Source: SB11 sp035906255 (GTDB lineage Bacteria > Bacteroidota > Bacteroidia > UBA8524). Taken from it: 64,000 nt of DNA. Location of the stretch: contig JAMIFM010000010.1 of the NCBI GenBank assembly GCA_035906255.1, positions 1-64,000 on the forward strand, in the 5' to 3' direction. This document shows, piece after piece, positions 15,876-25,782 of this stretch. The notes beneath the pieces are model-generated. The model searched no databases. It worked only from the letters and a program-made list of their open reading frames with translations, and had not been told where the DNA came from. A program made the translations under genes and the position numbers. How positions within the stretch are numbered: position 1 is the first letter of the stretch; every line of letters begins with the position of its first letter.

Positions 15876-18026
15876 ATGGCTGTTATAGGTAAAATAAGAC
15901 AACGTTCGGGCCTTGTTATAGGCGTTATTTTTGTTTCATTGCTTGCATTCATCCTTACGGATGCCTTCTCAAGCAACAGTTCTCTTTTCAACCGTCAGGA
16001 AAATACCGTCGGTAAAATCGGAGGCACAAAAATCAAATTCGAAGACTTTGATAAAAAAGTTAACGAAGTAGAAGAAAACTACCGCAAACAATACGGTGAA
16101 GTTCCTAACGAACTTCAAGGTATGATACGCGACCAAGTTTGGGAAAACTTCTTTAAAGACCTTGTATTGAAAAAACAATACGAGAAAATGGGTATTAAAG
16201 TAAGCCCTGAAGAACTTACTTGGATAGAGTTTAAAGCACCCGAACCTGCTCAGCGCATGGTAAGTTATTTTACCAATCCGCAAGAGGGACAGGTGTTTGA
16301 GCAGTTCCGTAACCCAATGGGTCAGCTTGACCTTTCAAAAGCACTTGGCCACCGCCAACAAATGGCCGAAGGCAGCGACGAAGAAAAGCAATGGATTGAG
16401 TACATTGATAACGGTATCATGGAAGAGACCCAAAACAAAAAGTACTTTACGTACTTGCGTCAGGTGTCACACGTTACCTCACTTGAAGCAAAAGAAGATT
16501 TTGCCTCAACTAATAACAACGTTAAAGCTCAGATTGTGAAGTTGGATTATTTCAGCATAACAGACTCTACTATCAAAGTAACTGATGCTGAATTGAGCGA
16601 ATACTTACAAAAACACCCTGAAGATTTTAAACAAGAAGACTCTCGTAAAATGGAGTACGTGGCCTTTAACATCTTCCCTTCAGGTGAAGACTCGGCTCTT
16701 ACCCTTAAATGGGCAACAGAAAAAACCGAAGCACTTAAACAAACCACTAACGATTCGATATACATCGTTAACAACGGTGGTTCATACGATACCACCTTTA
16801 AACGTCGCGGTTCATTTAACCAAGAAGTTGAAGGCCCGTTGTTCAGTGCTGAAAAAGGCACAGTTGTAGGGCCGTTATACAAAGACGGTGCTTATAAAAT
16901 ATACAAAGTATTGGACGCTAAAAACGATAGCATCTTATTTTACAATGCCGCTCACATTCTTATCAGACCTGAAGGTATTACCAAAGACGATACTATTAAC
17001 GCCCGCAAAAAAGCTGCCGATGTATTGGCGCAAATACGCGGCGGCAAATCGTTTGAAGATGCTGTAAAAGAATTTAGCTTAGACCCCGGAACCAACGCTA
17101 AAGACGGTGATTTGGGATGGTTTGAGAAAAACTCACCTATGCTCCCTAAAGACCTTGTGGATGCTGTAACACGCACCCGTAACGGTGATTATACCATTAT
17201 TGCTACCGGCCAAGGTGTTCACCTTGTTAAAGTCACTGCTGAGCCAAGCTCACGTATGGTGAAAGTAGCTGAGATTAGCCGTGTTATTGAACCCGGTAAA
17301 GAAACGTTGAAAAGCATTTCAAACAAAGCTACTGAATTCTACGGTTCTGTATCAAACGAAGAACAGTTTAACCAAACGATTGAGAAAATGGGCTTGAGCA
17401 AACGTATAGCTGAGCAAGTAGGGCCTAACGACCAAACGTTCTCAGGCATAAACGATGCTCGTCGTGTTGTACTTTGGTCGTTTAACGACGACCGTAAAGT
17501 AGGTGATATTTCTGAGCCTATGGATGTTGACGGAAACACCAAAATAATCATCGCCCGCATAGTAGCTATTCGCGAAAAAGGAACTGCCAAAGTAGAAGAT
17601 GTGCGTGAAAAACTTGAAGAGCAAGTTCGTAAAGAGAAGAAAGCAGCCCAATTGCGCCAAAAAATGCAAGATGCACTTAACGGTGCTACCAGTATAGACC
17701 AAGTGGCTCAAAAACTAAACACACAAGTGATAGACATCCCTTACCAAACCTTTGTTTCGCCAAACGTTATGAGTATTGGTATGGAGCCTCGTTTGTTGGG
17801 TTATTTATTCGGCAGCGAGAAAAACAAAATCACAGGCCCAATAAAAGGGCAAGCAGGTGTATTTGTGTTTAACGTAATAGGATTAGATGAGCCAAAAGCT
17901 CCTGAGAAGTTTGATGAAGTGAAATTGCGTATGGCACAACAGGTGTCAAGCGGTTCAGAAATGCGTGCCACAGAGGCATTGCGTAAACTGGCCGATATTA
18001 AAGATATGCGTTACAAATTCTATTAA
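15876..18026 (+). CDS. PpiD/SurA-like periplasmic peptidyl-prolyl isomerase
   Basis: 716 residues. One N-terminal membrane anchor (about 11-31) is followed by a SurA_N-type helical domain (about 45-230). The parvulin-type rotamase domain (about 350-455) has A-A-H-I-L-I-R-P, F-x-D-A-V-K-E-F-S and G-D-L-G-W-F. A long C-terminal region follows. Predicted envelope foldase helping outer-membrane protein maturation. Family members in Bacteroidota are long like this one. A good terminator follows; it is probably a single-gene unit. Confidence 0.9.
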   Translation: MAVIGKIRQRSGLVIGVIFVSLLAFILTDAFSSNSSLFNRQENTVGKIGGTKIKFEDFDKKVNEVEENYRKQYGEVPNELQGMIRDQVWENFFKDLVLKKQYEKMGIKVSPEELTWIEFKAPEPAQRMVSYFTNPQEGQVFEQFRNPMGQLDLSKALGHRQQMAEGSDEEKQWIEYIDNGIMEETQNKKYFTYLRQVSHVTSLEAKEDFASTNNNVKAQIVKLDYFSITDSTIKVTDAELSEYLQKHPEDFKQEDSRKMEYVAFNIFPSGEDSALTLKWATEKTEALKQTTNDSIYIVNNGGSYDTTFKRRGSFNQEVEGPLFSAEKGTVVGPLYKDGAYKIYKVLDAKNDSILFYNAAHILIRPEGITKDDTINARKKAADVLAQIRGGKSFEDAVKEFSLDPGTNAKDGDLGWFEKNSPMLPKDLVDAVTRTRNGDYTIIATGQGVHLVKVTAEPSSRMVKVAEISRVIEPGKETLKSISNKATEFYGSVSNEEQFNQTIEKMGLSKRIAEQVGPNDQTFSGINDARRVVLWSFNDDRKVGDISEPMDVDGNTKIIIARIVAIREKGTAKVEDVREKLEEQVRKEKKAAQLRQKMQDALNGATSIDQVAQKLNTQVIDIPYQTFVSPNVMSIGMEPRLLGYLFGSEKNKITGPIKGQAGVFVFNVIGLDEPKAPEKFDEVKLRMAQQVSSGSEMRATEALRKLADIKDMRYKFY

Positions 18027-18043
18027 TAGATAAAAAACTTACT

Positions 18044-18077
18044 AAAAACGGGGCTGCCAAACGGTAGCCCCGTTTTT
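18044..18077 (+). terminator. Rho-independent terminator after the PPIase gene
   Basis: Stem GGGGCTGCC / GGTAGCCCC with one G-U pair, flanked by AAAAAC and GTTTTT. Confidence 0.85.
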
Positions 18078-18197
18078 GTTTTAGGGTAGTTGTATAAAAT
18101 AATAAAGTGGTTTACTCAAAACCATTAATTTAGCCCGAAGTGGTAATAATTGATGAATACAGCCACATTCGGCATAGATTTTACGGGTAATAGGATA

Positions 18198-18956
18198 ATG
18201 AAAAGTTTTTGGGTTATACTATTAATGGTTGTAGCTGTTGGCGGCCGTGCCGAACTGGTTAAAAACGGAACGGTGGCTTTACAAGCGGTTGAGGGTAGTG
18301 CTGTAGTTGAATTTGACGACAGTGCAATGGTTTATCCCTACGAGCCTGCATACGGCAAATGGCGCATGATAATGTGGGTGGGGTATGTGGATACACAATA
18401 CATACAAGAGGGGAATAAGATAAAAGCGGGGACACCTTTGCGAGAATTTTTTGATTTTAGTATTCGCTCTAAGGCCGCAACGGATTTTACACTACCATTT
18501 TTTGACGACCCATTGCAGGGTAATTACAGGCATCTGAAAAAGTTTGCCCTCTATTTATACATACCCGATACCGCTATTATCGAAGCCACACGAATGGAAC
18601 CCCGTTTTGAAGCAGTTGCGAAGGCAAAAAAAGGCAAACAGTGGGCGGCATTTGAAAAATTTGCAGGTGATTTTGGTTTTATTAAAGCTGAATTAACGGG
18701 TGCTTATACTCTGTGGTTTGCGCACGATGGGCGTTCACCCGAAGGGGCAAATGATTTCCGTATGATGGTGTTTACGGATACTGCCAATCGAGTGATAGCG
18801 GTTTCTATTGACGGATATCGCAAGCTCGATGTAAAATACAAAGATAAGGCGGCTTTAGACCGTACTTATACTATCTATTATTTAGTATCCTTGCCCCAGC
18901 AAGACCGCACCCAAATTGAAACTACATTTAAAGAAGTGTACCGTTTTAGGGATTAG
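18198..18956 (+). CDS. Secreted or periplasmic hypothetical protein
   Basis: 252 residues from the ATG at 18198, which starts a clear signal peptide (MKSFWVILLMVVAVGGRA) and has AGGAT before it. The frame is open 16 codons upstream, but those residues are not signal-like. The mature protein has beta-rich stretches and no recognised motif. Alone between a terminator and a repeat region. Confidence 0.65.
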   Translation: MKSFWVILLMVVAVGGRAELVKNGTVALQAVEGSAVVEFDDSAMVYPYEPAYGKWRMIMWVGYVDTQYIQEGNKIKAGTPLREFFDFSIRSKAATDFTLPFFDDPLQGNYRHLKKFALYLYIPDTAIIEATRMEPRFEAVAKAKKGKQWAAFEKFAGDFGFIKAELTGAYTLWFAHDGRSPEGANDFRMMVFTDTANRVIAVSIDGYRKLDVKYKDKAALDRTYTIYYLVSLPQQDRTQIETTFKEVYRFRD

Positions 18957-19535
18957 CCCCTCTCCTGAGCTTGCCGAAGGGCGCGTGGGATAAAGAGAGA
19001 TATTCTTTAACTCACCCCCGAAACACCCATAGCCCGACGTTCAAACAGTCGCCCCTCTCTAAATTTAGAGAGGGGAAACGTTGAACGATTCTACGATTAT
19101 CAATTAGTCAGGGATGAGTTAAAATTATTTCTCTGATTGCGCCGAACCCCTCCCGTACCTTCCCGCATCCTTCGACAAGCTCAGGAAACCTACCACACCC
19201 TACTATCGTCATTGCGAAAACCGCTTTTGGGTTTTAAGCAATCCGTTTGACAACTCTCTTAATCCCTCCTTTACAACCCACAAGTCAACCTTAAGGAGGG
19301 AAACCGCCGCGCTTGTTCGTCGTGCGTAAAGTCCCCTTTAGAGCTTGAACTGAGCTTGTCGAAGTAGGATTTAGGGGCAGATTGCTTTGGAAGACCTCGC
19401 AATGACGCAAATTGTTGTCATGCTGACGGAGGAAGCATCTTATTTTAATAATGTTTTATACTCTCTCAACTTATCTGAGCAAAGAAATTTCGCTACGCTC
19501 AATTTGACAATGAAAGGGAAGGCAAGAAAAGACAG
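18957..19535. repeat. Gene-free interval with MITE-like copy D and mixed repeats
   Basis: Contains a GAGCTTGCCGAAGGGCGCGTGGGA segment (about 18966-18990), copy D (19007-19122), a 76-nt segment at 19169-19244 that recurs inverted at 27781-27857, a TCCCTCCTT...AAGGAGGGAA segment (about 19263-19303) and a GACCTCGCAATGACG segment near 19390. No supported gene. Confidence 0.75.
19007..19122 (-). repeat. MITE-like element, copy D
   Basis: 116 bp with TTAACTCACCCC and GATGAGTTAA ends and central CCCCTCTCTAAATTTAGAGAGGGG. Orientation is opposite to A-C. Its distal half differs from A-C but matches copy E closely. Confidence 0.75.
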
Positions 19536-20483
19536 TTACCACCTCATTCCACCCAATGTTTCAGCCACGCTGTTAAATTCTTTCACCATTTCGGTTACAA
19601 TATCGGCGGCGGGCTTCACGTCGTGTATATAGCCTGATATTTGGCCTACTTCAAGCTCACCTTCGGCCATATCACCTTCAAACATACCGCGCTTTGCACG
19701 GGCACGCCCCAACAATTCGCGAAGTTCATCTGCACTTGCCTTTCGGGCGTAGGCGTCTTGTATATCGTTAAAAAACTTGTTCTTTATCAAACGCACAGGA
19801 GTCAGCTCCTTTAGCGTTAATTGGGTGTCACCGTCGCCGGCATCCACAATTGCTTTTTTGAAATTTTCATGCGCCGATGATTCTTCGGTGGCCGCAAAAC
19901 GGCTGCCTACTTGCACACCTTCGGCACCTAATGCCATTGCAGCCAGCATGGTTTTACCGCTGCCTATGCCTCCTGCTGCAATTAGCGGAATAGTAACCGC
20001 TTCGCGTACCATCGGTATGAGGCACAAGGTGGTAGTTTCTTCACGTCCGTTGTGGCCGCCTGCCTCAAATCCTTCAGCTACAATAGCGTCAACGCCCGCT
20101 TCTTGGCATTTTTTTGCAAATTTGGTGTTACTCACCACGTGTACTACGGTTATACCTTTACTTTTCAAGTATTCTGTCCAAGTTTTGGGATTACCCGCAC
20201 TGGTAAACACAATTTTCACCCCTTCTTCTACAATAATCTCCATCAATTGCTCAATATCGGGGTATAGTAGGGGTACGTTCACCCCAAAAGGTTTATCGGT
20301 AGCCGCTTTGCATTTTTGTATGTGTTCGCGCAATACATCGGGGTACATAGAGCCTGCCCCTATTAAGCCAAGTCCGCCTGCGTTTGATACGGCACTTGCC
20401 AATCGCCAGCCGCTGCACCAAATCATACCTGCTTGTATTATAGGATATTTAATGCCGAAAAGTTGTGTGATGCGGTTTTGCAT
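19536..20483 (-). CDS. Nitronate monooxygenase / FabK-like FMN oxidoreductase
   Basis: 315 residues, TIM-barrel flavoenzyme. Marks are I-I-Q-A-G-M at the start, V-A-E-G-x-E-A-G-G-H-N-G (about 133-144) and I-A-A-G-G-I-G-S-G plus G-A-E-G-V-Q-V-G-S-R-F (about 165-195) for FMN binding. The family holds nitronate monooxygenases (oxidising alkyl nitronates) and FabK-type enoyl-ACP reductases; sequence alone does not separate them. No fatty-acid genes lie beside it. Same strand as gpsA, 83 nt apart. Confidence 0.85.
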   Translation of the reverse strand: MQNRITQLFGIKYPIIQAGMIWCSGWRLASAVSNAGGLGLIGAGSMYPDVLREHIQKCKAATDKPFGVNVPLLYPDIEQLMEIIVEEGVKIVFTSAGNPKTWTEYLKSKGITVVHVVSNTKFAKKCQEAGVDAIVAEGFEAGGHNGREETTTLCLIPMVREAVTIPLIAAGGIGSGKTMLAAMALGAEGVQVGSRFAATEESSAHENFKKAIVDAGDGDTQLTLKELTPVRLIKNKFFNDIQDAYARKASADELRELLGRARAKRGMFEGDMAEGELEVGQISGYIHDVKPAADIVTEMVKEFNSVAETLGGMRW

Positions 20484-20566
20484 AATGCAGCGAAATTAAG
20501 CCTTTAGCGGCACGTTTGCAGAGTGTAATTACAAAAGAAAAGGGTTTTGCCGCTGCATACAGTATG

Positions 20567-21565
20567 TCAAATAAAACTCTCAGCCAGTTTGCGCATTTCA
20601 GGGCCTGCTGCCTTTTTTTCGTACAAAATGCGGTAAATGGTGTTTAGCAAAGGCATTTTATAGTCCAGCTCTTTGCAAATTTCATACATGCTAAGGGTAG
20701 CATAGTACCCTTCGGCCACCATACTCATCTCAAGTTGTGCTGTTTTTACGCTGTAGCCTTTGCCAATCATATTACCAAAGGTGCGGTTGCGACTAAACTG
20801 ACTGTAGGCAGTTACCAGCAAATCTCCCAAGTAGGGGCTTTGTTCAATATGGCGGTCGCGGTTGCCCACGTGGTCAAGAAAATTCCTCATTTCCTCCATC
20901 GCATTGGTAATTAGCACTGCTTGGAAATTATCGCCATAGCCCAGTCCGTGACAGATTCCCGCCGCAATGGCATAAATGTTTTTAAGTATAGAGGCATACT
21001 CAACCCCCACAATATCTTTGCTTACAGTAGTTTTTATATACCGTACCGAAAGCATATCGGCCACCAATTGGGCATTCTTTTTTGATGCTCCTGCAATGGT
21101 AAGGTAGCTTAGCTTTTCAAGAGCCACTTCTTCAGCATGACAAGGGCCTGCAATTACCACAATTTTCTTTTCGGGGATGTCAAATTGCTGGCGGAAATAA
21201 TCGTTCAACACTTGGTGGGTTTGGGGCACTACCCCTTTAACCGCCGAAACCATAATTTTTCCTTTTAAAGCGTCTTTGGGCAAATCTTTAAAAGCATCGT
21301 ACACAAATGCCGATGGGATGGCAGTAATAATAACATCGGCCTCGGTTATCACCCATTCAAAATCACTGCTTAATTCAATTTTTTCAGTGGGTACAGTAAC
21401 AGAGTTGATATAATTTGGGTTGTGACGGTGTTTTTTTATGTACTCAATATTCTCAGGGTTGCGAAGCCACCAAATCAGCTTCACCCCATTATCGTGGTAT
21501 TTATCCGAAAGGATTTTTATAATCGCGGTGGCCCAGCTGCCACCACCTACAACAGCTACTTTCAT
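20567..21565 (-). CDS. gpsA: Glycerol-3-phosphate dehydrogenase [NAD(P)+]
   Basis: 332 residues. N-terminal G-G-G-S-W-A-T-A Rossmann motif (7-14), the V-S-A-V-K-G-V segment (about 108-114), catalytic-site A-G-P-C-H-A-E-E-V, and the C-terminal helical domain with N-A-M-E-E-M. It reduces dihydroxyacetone phosphate to sn-glycerol 3-phosphate for phospholipid synthesis. Usual length. Start ATG at 21565 with a promoter box 17 nt upstream. Confidence 0.95.
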   Translation of the reverse strand: MKVAVVGGGSWATAIIKILSDKYHDNGVKLIWWLRNPENIEYIKKHRHNPNYINSVTVPTEKIELSSDFEWVITEADVIITAIPSAFVYDAFKDLPKDALKGKIMVSAVKGVVPQTHQVLNDYFRQQFDIPEKKIVVIAGPCHAEEVALEKLSYLTIAGASKKNAQLVADMLSVRYIKTTVSKDIVGVEYASILKNIYAIAAGICHGLGYGDNFQAVLITNAMEEMRNFLDHVGNRDRHIEQSPYLGDLLVTAYSQFSRNRTFGNMIGKGYSVKTAQLEMSMVAEGYYATLSMYEICKELDYKMPLLNTIYRILYEKKAAGPEMRKLAESFI

Positions 21566-21582
21566 TCTAAAAGGCTAAACCG

Positions 21583-21590
21583 CAAAAGTA
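21583..21590 (-). promoter_or_regulatory. -7 promoter box for gpsA
   Basis: TACTTTTG on the minus strand, an exact TAnnTTTG match, 17 nt before the ATG. Confidence 0.55.
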
Positions 21591-21840
21591 CGGGTTTTTA
21601 AAAACATGGCATCAACTGATATTGAGTTACTCTATAGAGAATGCGTTGGGCACAACAGCTTTTTAATAAGCGGGCATACTTTTTAATAAATGTAATCATT
21701 TGTTTGTTAGTTGTTTATGGTGTGTTTTGATTATTTGTCGAAAATTTACATCGCCTGCTACCCACTTATCCTATTAAACCATAATTTGCAGTTGATTAAA
21801 AACTATCAATCAACCTATCATTTTCTAATCCTAAAAAAGC

Positions 21841-23631
21841 ATGAAAAAAATTCTATTAATTATTTTGGCGTTAACAGGGTTAACGGCAAAAGCACAGTAC
21901 TTCCATCACATTTACGGGACAACTGACGGTGAAAAACTATCAGCCGGATTAAACACAACTACATTGGGCATGGGCTACTTTATGGTAGGTCATAACGGCC
22001 AAAACGGATTGGCGGTTTCACGCACTGATGTAAACGGTAATGTTACAGGGGCTCCCTATTTTGACGGATGGTACACTCTTTTTAGTTCAATTACCGGAGC
22101 ACAAGTTTATGTTGAAGAATCAAAGGCGTTTGAAATGGACAATGGTGCCGGCTTCGGCATAATAGGCAAGTACTTGGATTTGAGTATAGGTGCGCCAAAC
22201 ACCGGCATCTTTTATATGCAGATGACGCCTACGGGCGGGGTATCAAATATTTATACGTATGTGCCATCAGGCTCTACACCCATTATTGATATTTTTAATG
22301 TTGGCGGTGTAGCAGAGTCGGCAATAAGTGGCGGTGCTGATGTGTATATTACAGGTTCGGCATACGGTGCCGGTCGTGTTTTGTCTTATGCCATGAAACT
22401 TGATGTGCCTTCGGGCGGTATCAGGTGGTCGTGGATATATGATATACCACTGGCATCAGGTTCCGGCTCTGCCTATGCTTATTCAAGAGATATTATTGAA
22501 AGCCCTTACGCACCAACAGGTGTAAACGAAACAGTACTTGTTGGGCAGTTGTACGACCCTTCGGGCGGCACTTTGCCTGATGCTTTCAGTTTACGGGTAA
22601 ATGCAGCCAACGGGGCTCTTATTACGGGCGTTGCCGATGTGTATGGAACTACATCATCTATGGATGAAATTAACTCTATCAGCATAGCAACTGCTACTAC
22701 AGGAGGCAGTGATGGTTTTATTTTGGGCGGTGCAACTGATATGAAAGGCAGCGAAGATTTTTGGCTGTTGAAAACCGATCAAACTTTGAGGCCGCTTTGG
22801 GCCAGCTTACACGATTATAATGGCAATGCGGGTACAGAAAATGTTTGCAACGATGTGATTGAACGCTTGAACACAAGCGGTAGATATGAATACTATGCAG
22901 CAGGGTATGTGCGCAACGGGTTGATAGGCGGCACATATGATATGGTGGTGGTAAAAACCAACGATGCGGGCGTTAGTACAGGCATGGGACAATTTACCTA
23001 TGGAGACAAATACACTGATTACGGTATTGCAATCGACCAATACAATGGAACGGGGTCAGACGGTATTAGTGTGTTTGGTTTCCGCGAAGCGGTGAACCCT
23101 CCTATTATCAACGGTAATTATGATATGTATTTGGTGAGAGCCTATTTTAATGGCGAAACTCCATGTTTACAAAAAATTGTTGATGCACCCAATGATAAAG
23201 GCCCGGGTCAAATAACTTCAGTATCGGTTAGTTTGGTTGACCGCATAGTACCGTTAACCTTGTTTAATTGGGGACAAGCAACCGCTAACAATGTTAATAT
23301 TTGCTTTGCAAGCAGTCTTGGGTCGGGCAGCAATGCACGTGTAGCCCCTTTTGAACCTAAGGGCGATAAACAAGCTATTGTAGCACCAAACCCAATGCAA
23401 AGCGGTACACAAGCCATTGCAGTTTCAGTAGAGGTTGAAAACGCAACCACTGCCCAAGTAACTATTTACGATATGCTGGGCAGGCAGTATTATGCAGGTA
23501 ATGTTAATCTTGCCAAAGGAAGCAATACGTTGCCTATTGATATCAGCAAATCAAACATGAGTGCAGGCACTTATACACTTAGGATAACCATGAACGGTGA
23601 AAACAAATCGGTATTACTGTTGGTTGAATAA
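21841..23631 (+). CDS. T9SS type A secreted beta-propeller-like protein, paralogue 1
   Basis: 596 residues. Signal peptide (MKKILLIILALTGLTAKA), then YFHHIYGTTDG. The body has repeated G-G-S-D-G-F-I-L-G-G and S-E-D-F-W-L-L-K-T-D segments resembling blades of surface propeller proteins. The last 75-80 residues (A-P-N-P-M-Q-S-G, I-Y-D-M-L-G-R-Q, S-A-G-T-Y-T-L-R-I) are a T9SS type A sorting domain, cleaved after export. Ligand unknown. First of three tandem paralogues, each with its own terminator. Confidence 0.85.
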   Translation: MKKILLIILALTGLTAKAQYFHHIYGTTDGEKLSAGLNTTTLGMGYFMVGHNGQNGLAVSRTDVNGNVTGAPYFDGWYTLFSSITGAQVYVEESKAFEMDNGAGFGIIGKYLDLSIGAPNTGIFYMQMTPTGGVSNIYTYVPSGSTPIIDIFNVGGVAESAISGGADVYITGSAYGAGRVLSYAMKLDVPSGGIRWSWIYDIPLASGSGSAYAYSRDIIESPYAPTGVNETVLVGQLYDPSGGTLPDAFSLRVNAANGALITGVADVYGTTSSMDEINSISIATATTGGSDGFILGGATDMKGSEDFWLLKTDQTLRPLWASLHDYNGNAGTENVCNDVIERLNTSGRYEYYAAGYVRNGLIGGTYDMVVVKTNDAGVSTGMGQFTYGDKYTDYGIAIDQYNGTGSDGISVFGFREAVNPPIINGNYDMYLVRAYFNGETPCLQKIVDAPNDKGPGQITSVSVSLVDRIVPLTLFNWGQATANNVNICFASSLGSGSNARVAPFEPKGDKQAIVAPNPMQSGTQAIAVSVEVENATTAQVTIYDMLGRQYYAGNVNLAKGSNTLPIDISKSNMSAGTYTLRITMNGENKSVLLLVE

Positions 23632-23654
23632 ATATATACTTAAGAATACCAATT

Positions 23655-23690
23655 ACAAAGGCGTGCAGGGTTATCTCTGTACGCCTTTGT
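23655..23690 (+). terminator. Terminator after T9SS paralogue 1
   Basis: Arms 23655-23668 and 23677-23690 (ACAAAGGCGTGCAG / CTGTACGCCTTTGT, one G-U) with an 8-nt loop. Confidence 0.75.
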
Positions 23691-23784
23691 AGTTTTTGGA
23701 TGAAGTAAAGTTGCTTTTTATGATTTAAATTCCTTTAACTTGCAGTAAGTTCTTTTTGAACATTTTAAATCTATCTATCAAAGC

Positions 23785-25572
23785 ATGAAAAAGCTATTCT
23801 TAATTGCATTGGTGTTAACGGGGTTAACAGCAAATGCACAGTATTTCCATCACATCTATGGTTCTACTGACGGACAAAAACTTTCATCAGGTATCAACAC
23901 TGACCCAGCCATCTCAAGCATGGGACATTTCTTAGTTGGGCATCACAGCCAACAAGGACTATCGGTTTCGCGTACAGACGTTACGGGTAACATTACGGGA
24001 GCACCCTATTTCAACTATCAGTACTTACTTATTAGTTCTGTTACCGGAAACGTAGTGCACGTTGGCGAATCAAAAGCCTTTGAAATGAACAACGGCGGCG
24101 GATTCGGTATCATTGGTCAGTTTGCTGATTATTCAGTATCACCAGCAACTACAGGGGTGTTTTATTTAATGATGGACCAAGCCGGTAACGTAAGCGTTAT
24201 TTACACCTACATTCCTGCGGGTGGTGGCACAGGTTTGGATGTTATTTCTGTGGGAGGTATTTACGAGTCTATCTTCTCAGGGGGCAACGAAGTGTATGTT
24301 ACCGGAACAGTAACTACCACCGGCGGTACTTTAGACCCCTATGCCATGTTGATTGATGTAAACTCAGGCGGACTTGTATGGAGCGGTATCTATGATATTG
24401 TTTACAGTTCAGGCGCAGGTATTGCATTTGGTAAAGACGTTATCACCAGCCCTTATTCTCCAACAGGCAATAAAGAAATAGTTGTAGTGGGCGAAACCCG
24501 CGAAAACGTTTCAGGCTCGTTGCCAGACGGTTATATGCTAAGGCTAGATGCAGGCAACGGCAATCCAATGGCAGCCGTTAACCTGTACGGTACCACCACT
24601 ACTTCCGAATCGTTTAATGCTATTGATATTGCACAAAGCACCAAGGGCGGTAGCGACGGCTATATCATAGGCGGTTACAGCGATAGGGCAGGTAGCGAAG
24701 ATGTTTGGTTAAATAAAACCGATCATGTGGGTAATACCTTGTGGGCTACCCTGCATGATTATAATGGTAATGCCGGAACACAAAACGTTTGTAACGATAT
24801 TATAGAGCGCAAAAACACATCGGGTAATTATGAATATTATGCTGCCGGATATGTGTACAGAGGTCTTTTGGGCGACTATGATATATTGGTTGATAAAATT
24901 GAAGACGGTGGTTCTACCAGCGGCTTCGGTCAGTTTACTTATGGCGACGGCCGTATAGATTACGGTATAGCTATTGACCAATACAACGGTACAGGTGCTG
25001 ATGGTATTAGTGTGTTTGGTTTTAGAGAAGGAGCCTCAGGCCCTATTATTAACGGCGCGTATGATATGTATTTGGTAAAAGCCTACTTTAACGGCGAAAC
25101 ACCTTGCAATCAAAGAATTGTTGATGTGCCAATTATAGGCGGCCCTAAGATATATACCACCACAGGCGTTAACTTTGTAGATAAACTTACTCCCGATGCT
25201 AAGCAAAAATGGAGGGATATTCGTGCTTACGATGCTAATATTTGCTATGCAAATACATTAGCAAGTGGTAGCAATGCTCGTGTAGCCCCTGCTGAGCCTA
25301 AAGGCGATAAACAAGCCGTTGTAGCACCCAACCCAATGCAAAGCGGTACACAAGCCATTGCAGTTTCAATAGAGGTTGAGAGTGCAACAACTGCACAAGT
25401 GGCCATTTATGATATGCTGGGCAGGCAGTATTATGCAGGTAGCGTTAACCTTGCCAAAGGCAGCAACACCTTGCCTATTGATATCAGCAAATCAAACATG
25501 AGTGCCGGAACTTACACAGTTCGTATCACCATGAACGGTGAAAATAAATCGGTACTGCTGTTGGTTGAATAA
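23785..25572 (+). CDS. T9SS type A secreted beta-propeller-like protein, paralogue 2
   Basis: 595 residues, same layout as its upstream neighbour: signal peptide, YFHHIYGSTDG, blade-like repeats with W-A-T-L-H-D-Y-N-G-N-A-G-T-x-N-V-C-N-D-I-I-E-R, and a T9SS type A domain. It is alignable with paralogue 1 along its length. The C-terminal domain is nearly identical even at DNA level, while the N-terminal part is clearly diverged. The region before the start, with TTAACTTGCA and AAGTTCTTT, resembles that before paralogue 3. Confidence 0.85.
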   Translation: MKKLFLIALVLTGLTANAQYFHHIYGSTDGQKLSSGINTDPAISSMGHFLVGHHSQQGLSVSRTDVTGNITGAPYFNYQYLLISSVTGNVVHVGESKAFEMNNGGGFGIIGQFADYSVSPATTGVFYLMMDQAGNVSVIYTYIPAGGGTGLDVISVGGIYESIFSGGNEVYVTGTVTTTGGTLDPYAMLIDVNSGGLVWSGIYDIVYSSGAGIAFGKDVITSPYSPTGNKEIVVVGETRENVSGSLPDGYMLRLDAGNGNPMAAVNLYGTTTTSESFNAIDIAQSTKGGSDGYIIGGYSDRAGSEDVWLNKTDHVGNTLWATLHDYNGNAGTQNVCNDIIERKNTSGNYEYYAAGYVYRGLLGDYDILVDKIEDGGSTSGFGQFTYGDGRIDYGIAIDQYNGTGADGISVFGFREGASGPIINGAYDMYLVKAYFNGETPCNQRIVDVPIIGGPKIYTTTGVNFVDKLTPDAKQKWRDIRAYDANICYANTLASGSNARVAPAEPKGDKQAVVAPNPMQSGTQAIAVSIEVESATTAQVAIYDMLGRQYYAGSVNLAKGSNTLPIDISKSNMSAGTYTVRITMNGENKSVLLLVE

Positions 25573-25598
25573 TCGCTGAAAAACAAGTGTACTTAAAT

Positions 25599-25640
25599 AA
25601 AAAGCGTGAAGGGAGTATAGATATTTCCTTCACGCTTTTT
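25599..25640 (+). terminator. Terminator after T9SS paralogue 2
   Basis: Perfect 14-bp arms AAAAAGCGTGAAGG (25599-25612) and CCTTCACGCTTTTT (25627-25640), ending in a T-run. Confidence 0.9.
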
Positions 25641-25782
25641 TAGTAATAAATACTTTTTATGGTTTCACTGTGCGCTGATAACCAAAATATTAGAGCACAA
25701 AAGAAAATCTTTTTTTTGTCATATAAATTACATTAACTTGCATTTAAGTTCTTTACTATCATTCATTTATCAATCGCAAAAC